From the NCBI GenBank assembly GCA_937958075.1, contig CALFFB010000081.1, forward strand, positions 1 through 9,312: DNA of 9,312 nucleotides, in the 5' to 3' direction. Numbering within the stretch: the stretch's first letter is position 1; each line of letters begins with the position of its first letter. The notes under the pieces were generated by a model that had not been told where the DNA came from, made no database searches, and saw only the letters and a program-made list of their open reading frames with translations. Below, piece after piece: positions 6,464 through 9,312 of the stretch. The DNA comes from an uncultured Geobacteraceae bacterium (GTDB taxonomy: Bacteria > Desulfobacterota > Desulfuromonadia > Desulfuromonadales > Geopsychrobacteraceae). The position numbers and the translations under genes are program-made.

Positions 6464-6812
6464 TGAGCTTCACCAGTTGCAGGTTCTTGTGAGTGACGGT
6501 GCCGAAGAAGTGTTCTTCTTCCACACTCTGTATGCGATAGGTTTCCCTGTCTGCGGCCAGGCGGTCTTCACCCCGGACATCGGCATTCGGAAGGACACAG
6601 GCGAGCGCGTCGATCTTGCCGCTCAACTCCTCCGGCGGGGTTTCGTTCAGTTCGAGGGGGATGACGGAGATTTCCGTGTATTCGGCATCGTCGGTGCCGT
6701 AGAGCCGCTCGCCGGGAACCACGCGCAGGACGCGTGCGGTCTGGCCCGAGGAGAGGATCAGCCGGGCGACGTCGGCCACGGCTTCGGCGCGTTCCCGGTC
6801 ATTCAACAACAT
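6453..6812 (-). CDS. Phage head-tail connector (head-closure-like) protein
   Basis: The 119-residue product lies between an adaptor-like protein and the gp10-like protein, the usual place of the head-closure or stopper protein that seals the portal channel. Its C-terminal half has the pattern R-E-T-Y-R-I-Q-S-V-E followed by a beta-rich end, which fits such small beta-barrel connectors, but I see no diagnostic motif. The ATG at 6810-6812 overlaps the preceding gene by 14 nt; AAGGG lies upstream as a weak ribosome-binding site. The function is assigned mainly from size and gene order. Confidence 0.5.
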   Translation of the reverse strand: MLLNDRERAEAVADVARLILSSGQTARVLRVVPGERLYGTDDAEYTEISVIPLELNETPPEELSGKIDALACVLPNADVRGEDRLAADRETYRIQSVEEEHFFGTVTHKNLQLVKLNGR

Positions 6813-7263
6813 CGAGGTCGATCCCTTGTTCGTAGATGACCGGCGTAAGGCCGCTCGGAGTCAGGATGTAGGCTTCCTGATCGAGCTGGGTGGCCGGACG
6901 CAGCTCGGTGAGCCGCTGGCGGTAGTCGGCGAGCAGATCGGCCTCGAGCTTGGCCCAGTGGCCGGGCTGGCCGGTTTTGTCCACCCGCTTGTCGCCGCTG
7001 GAAAAGGAGAAGGCGTTGGCGGTGGCCGAACGCATGACCTGGCAGGCGTGGATCTGCGCCATGATCACCAGGAGCTCGCGGACCTCGCCGGTGGGATCGG
7101 GGGTAATCTCTCCGGCCGTGATCGTCAGCGATTGGTCGAGGTCACGGCCGACACGGAAAACGGCCTTCCGGACGCACCTCTCCAGAGTCTGATCCTCGAA
7201 GAGAGATGCGCCCGGATCGGACAGGTCGAGCCGCAGGTCGGCGATCAGCTCACTCAGCAGCAC
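6799..7263 (-). CDS. Phage head-tail adaptor-like protein
   Basis: This 154-residue, mostly helical protein begins L-L-S-E-L-I-A-D-L-R-L-D-L-S-D-P-G, and its central part reads as helices (V-R-E-L-L-V-I-M-A-Q-I-H-A-C-Q). Size, helical character and place after the capsid gene match gp6/gp15-like adaptors that extend the portal ring. It begins with GTG at 7261-7263, supported by GGAGG 9 nt upstream on its strand, and overlaps the preceding gene by 14 nt. A structural search would settle the family. Confidence 0.5.
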   Translation of the reverse strand: MLLSELIADLRLDLSDPGASLFEDQTLERCVRKAVFRVGRDLDQSLTITAGEITPDPTGEVRELLVIMAQIHACQVMRSATANAFSFSSGDKRVDKTGQPGHWAKLEADLLADYRQRLTELRPATQLDQEAYILTPSGLTPVIYEQGIDLDVVE

Positions 7264-7609
7264 CTTGCAGGCCCTCCAGACGGCTCTTGAGCGCGTCGAT
7301 CACCGTGCGGCGTTTTTCGGTTTCCATGTAGCCTTTGAGGGTCTCCGGATTGGCCTCCTCGTTGACCTTGGAGATGGCGTCGGTGGCGGAGAGCTTGCTC
7401 AGGTCCACCGGTTCCGCGTCCTGGTCGGGCTCTGGAGGGGCGAGCGGTTCCTGCTTCGGTTTGTCGGCCATGGCCAGGCGGCCGTTCTTGAGCGCCGCCT
7501 GGATCTGCTTGGTGAGGCGTTCCACCTCGACCACCTGGCCGGGCTTGAGTTTCAACCCGGCGTCGGGGATCACCAGAACGCCGGGACGGATGTTCTTGAT
7601 TCGATTCAT
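7250..7609 (-). CDS. Small FluMu/gp35-like phage head-region protein
   Basis: The 119-residue product has a compact N-terminal part (about 1-48) with the pattern I-R-P-G-V-L-V-I-P-D-A-G-L-K-L-K-P-G-Q-V, resembling the N-terminal domain of Mu-like FluMu/gp35 proteins found next to capsid genes. A proline- and acid-rich linker follows (about 50-75), then a helical, charged tail. It begins 18 nt after the capsid gene's stop, with a strong ribosome-binding site (GGGAGGTGA) inside that gap. Its exact role in the virion is not established; I infer head-associated from order and the N-terminal resemblance. Confidence 0.5.
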   Translation of the reverse strand: MNRIKNIRPGVLVIPDAGLKLKPGQVVEVERLTKQIQAALKNGRLAMADKPKQEPLAPPEPDQDAEPVDLSKLSATDAISKVNEEANPETLKGYMETEKRRTVIDALKSRLEGLQGAAE

Positions 7610-7627
7610 CTCACGTCACCTCCCGGA

Positions 7628-8491
7628 TTACGGAACCAGTTTGACCTTGGCCATGATGTCAGGGCGGGTAATGCCCTGGCCGATCTCGGACCACACCAGC
7701 CAGCCGGTCTTGAAGCGGGTTTTCTGATCGATGGACTCCGTCTTCAGGTTTTCGCGCACCGGCATCTTTCCGACCTCTTCATCCGGGACGATGATGATCT
7801 CGTCCAGCGGCATGGAGGCGGTCAGCAGAATGCCGCCGGTGCCGTAGTTCTTGATGACACCCTTCTGGCGCAGCTCGAGCTTGGTCTGGGGATCGAGGTT
7901 CCAGCCGCGCATGTCGTTGAACCGGCGGCCGCGCATGACGATGTACTTCACCGACAGCTCCAGGTCCTCGATGATCGAGATGGCTTCGTTCAGCGCCTCT
8001 TCGGTGAGCAGGTCGCCGGTGACCTCGATGGTGTTGGTCGCCGGGATGGCCGAGGAGAGCACCGAGATGGTGCGGCGGTCCATCTCCTTGCGGATGGCGT
8101 CGGCGGCGCTGGTCTGGATGTCCATCAGCGTGCCGATGTTGCCGTTCTTGAGAACGGAAACGTCCACCATCGGGTTGGAGTGGATGCGGTTGGTGGGGAA
8201 CTCGACCTCGTCCTTGCCCACCTCCTGCTCCTGGGCGTCGCCGTCCTTGCTGATCCAGTGGGCCTTGACGGTCGGTTTCTTCTGGTAGACCGGACGTTCG
8301 CCCTTGGGCAGCGTGTGCTTGGTGAGCAGCAGCGAGGAGATCTCCTTGCGTTTGATCTCCTGTTCGATGGGCGCGGCGATGGCGGCGGCAAGCGCCCGCA
8401 TGCCTTCGGGCGACTCGAGAGCCTCGCTCATGAGCCGCGCCATGGTTTCCATGTACTCCTGGGAGTGGATCTTCAACTGATTGGTTTTCAT
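7628..8491 (-). CDS. Phage major capsid protein
   Basis: The 287-residue product is the right size for an HK97-fold capsid protein. It has a helical N-terminal arm with many charged residues (about 1-60), then a mixed alpha/beta body with an N-x-M-V-D-V-S-V-L stretch, a segment L-T-E-E-A-L-N-E-A-I-S-I-I-E-D-L typical of the spine-like helix and following peripheral-domain region, and a C-terminal part reading P-L-D-E-I-I-I-V-P-D-E-E-V-G. It follows the small decoration-like gene and precedes the connector genes, the classic order in siphophage and Mu-like head modules. AGGAG precedes the ATG by 9 nt. I cannot see a cleavage site, and assignment rests on size, order and general character. Confidence 0.7.
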   Translation of the reverse strand: MKTNQLKIHSQEYMETMARLMSEALESPEGMRALAAAIAAPIEQEIKRKEISSLLLTKHTLPKGERPVYQKKPTVKAHWISKDGDAQEQEVGKDEVEFPTNRIHSNPMVDVSVLKNGNIGTLMDIQTSAADAIRKEMDRRTISVLSSAIPATNTIEVTGDLLTEEALNEAISIIEDLELSVKYIVMRGRRFNDMRGWNLDPQTKLELRQKGVIKNYGTGGILLTASMPLDEIIIVPDEEVGKMPVRENLKTESIDQKTRFKTGWLVWSEIGQGITRPDIMAKVKLVP

Positions 8492-8509
8492 GTGCGTTGG
8501 CTCCTTGGG

Positions 8510-8872
8510 TTAGACGAGCAGGCGGAATTTGAGGACGCCGCTCTGTACGGAAATGGCGTGGGCGACGACGTGCTCTCCGGCCGCGACGCCGTTGGTCAGG
8601 CGACCGCCCGCCGAAACTTTCAGGTCGTCTCCGGCGACGACGGTCCCTTCGAAGGCGTCGGTCTCGTAGACGCCGCCGTCGCAGTAGATGCCGGGCATTT
8701 CGCCACCGGCGTAGTCCTTGATCAGGATGCCGAAGGAGCGCTTGGTGGGATCGGTGTTGACGGCGAACAGGTCGTCGCCGACCACGCGGACCACCTGGCC
8801 GAGCTGGCCGTCGCCCTGGATGTGGCCGTCGCCATAGGCGAGGCTGCGGTGACACGGATTGATGAATGACAT
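8510..8872 (-). CDS. Capsid decoration/stabilisation-like phage protein
   Basis: The 120-residue product is glycine- and valine-rich and reads as beta strands: D-G-Q-L-G-Q-V-V-R-V, then E-G-T-V-V-A-G-D-D-L-K-V-S-A-G-G and G-E-H-V-V-A-H-A-I-S-V-Q-S-G. Small beta proteins directly before the major capsid gene are usually head-decoration proteins of the lambda gpD kind or related DUF2190-like proteins, which fasten onto the assembled shell. AAGGAGG sits 8 nt before the ATG, a strong site that fits the high copy number of such proteins. The gap to the capsid gene is only 18 nt. Confidence 0.55.
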   Translation of the reverse strand: MSFINPCHRSLAYGDGHIQGDGQLGQVVRVVGDDLFAVNTDPTKRSFGILIKDYAGGEMPGIYCDGGVYETDAFEGTVVAGDDLKVSAGGRLTNGVAAGEHVVAHAISVQSGVLKFRLLV

Positions 8873-8884
8873 GGTGTTTCCTCC

Positions 8885-9312
8885 TTATGCGTTGATTTCC
8901 GAGTGTTCGGGAGAGTCCTCGCCGACACGGTTGCGGTAAGCGGCCATGAACCCGTCGCGCAGGCGGTCCTCGAGCGATACCTTGCGGTCGTCCACATCGT
9001 GGGGCCGGACACCGGCGTCGCTGCGTAGCGGGGTTTCCGTCGATGCTTTGGCGGCGGGCTTGCCGCCCTGGTCGCTGTCGGCGGGTTTCTCCTCCTTGTC
9101 CTTGTCCGCTTTTGCCGATTTAGGCAGGCGCTCGTAAGCAGCCTCGGTGGCGGCGAAGGCTTCGTCGGACAGTTCGGCCAGGCGTTTAAGTTCGGCTTCC
9201 CGGTCCTCCTCGGAAGCAAAGGAGAGCCCTTGTTTCTCCAGACGGGTGAGCAGCTTTTTGGCCCGGGAGCGGCAGGCGGCCGCCTTTTGTTCGGCTTCCA
9301 GTTCCTGGACGC
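8885..9312 (-). CDS. Phage scaffold-like protein, C-terminal part (partial)
   Basis: The frame stays open from the window edge to a TAA at 8885-8887, giving 141 visible residues; the start lies outside the window. The visible part begins with a charged helix suited to a coiled coil (from V-Q-E-L-E-A-E-Q-K-A-A onward), continues as a low-complexity, lysine-, aspartate- and proline-rich linker (K-A-D-K-D-K-E-E-K-P), and ends with a helix L-E-D-R-L-R-D-G-F-M-A-A-Y. Acidic and basic coiled-coil ends like this are usual in phage scaffolds, often fused behind a prohead protease and lying before decoration and capsid genes. The protease part, if any, is not in view. Because no start codon is present it is easily missed by ORF callers. 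Confidence 0.6.
   Translation of the reverse strand, partial: VQELEAEQKAAACRSRAKKLLTRLEKQGLSFASEEDREAELKRLAELSDEAFAATEAAYERLPKSAKADKDKEEKPADSDQGGKPAAKASTETPLRSDAGVRPHDVDDRKVSLEDRLRDGFMAAYRNRVGEDSPEHSEINA

Noticed and set aside
7779..8855. A 358-codon minus-strand frame overlapping capsid and decoration genes
   Set aside because: The product is an arginine-, proline- and histidine-rich shadow with no credible start and no separate ribosome-binding site; it is out of frame with two real genes.
7265..8869. A 534-codon open frame on the plus strand across the capsid region
   Set aside because: It lies opposite four well-supported minus-strand phage genes that have ribosome-binding sites and tight spacing. 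Its translation is rich in G, V, D, L and H with no domain pattern, as expected from the antisense of GC-rich coding DNA.
1..9312. CRISPR arrays, tRNA or rRNA genes, and an integrase or transposase gene
   Set aside because: I looked for repeated spacers, tRNA-like clover leaves and recombinase motifs on both strands and saw none within the window.

Overview
The window holds two kinds of DNA. The outer parts (about 54-187 and 5986-9312) are virion structural genes of a tailed phage or prophage, all on the minus strand and GC-rich. The middle (about 227-5946) is a plus-strand, less GC-rich six-gene operon for a tripartite ABC export system. The host is a Gram-negative bacterium: the operon encodes an outer-membrane factor with a lipobox, a periplasmic adaptor and an exported c-type cytochrome. 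The general look is proteobacterial, but I cannot name a genus.

Phage part. Read leftward from the right edge it encodes: the C-terminal part of a charged scaffold-like protein (cut by the window edge), a small capsid-decoration-like protein, the major capsid protein, a small FluMu/gp35-like protein, two head-tail connector proteins, and an HK97 gp10-like tail-completion protein. Gaps are tiny or negative and most genes have clear ribosome-binding sites, as in a phage late operon. The next gene leftward, probably a tail gene, starts at 159 beyond the inserted operon. It keeps only about 35 codons before running into unrelated AT-rich sequence near position 53, which looks like the end of a second inserted element.

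Cargo part. A promoter with a perfect TTGACA -35 box and a 14-bp palindrome (probable operator) precede a TetR-family regulator. There follow a HlyD/DevB/MacA-like adaptor, a DevC/MacB-like FtsX-domain permease, its separate LolD/MacB-like ATPase, a cytochrome c'/c556-like protein and a NodT/TolC-like outer-membrane factor. Junctions are -4, -4, +1, +24 and -11 nt, so this reads as one transcript under TetR control. Together the products make a complete inner-membrane to outer-membrane exporter; its substrate is unknown.

Junctions. A 39-bp direct repeat (188-226 and 5947-5985, 37 of 39 identical) brackets the cargo. It covers the last bases of the gp10-like gene and the spacer before the next phage gene, so the cargo sits between two adjacent late genes without breaking either at that point. 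The outer-membrane factor reading frame runs through the right repeat and ends inside the antisense of the phage gene, giving it a phage-derived C-terminal tail. I see no integrase or transposase in the window, so how the cargo arrived is open. An exporter-plus-cytochrome cargo lodged like a moron inside a phage head-tail module is the most notable thing here.
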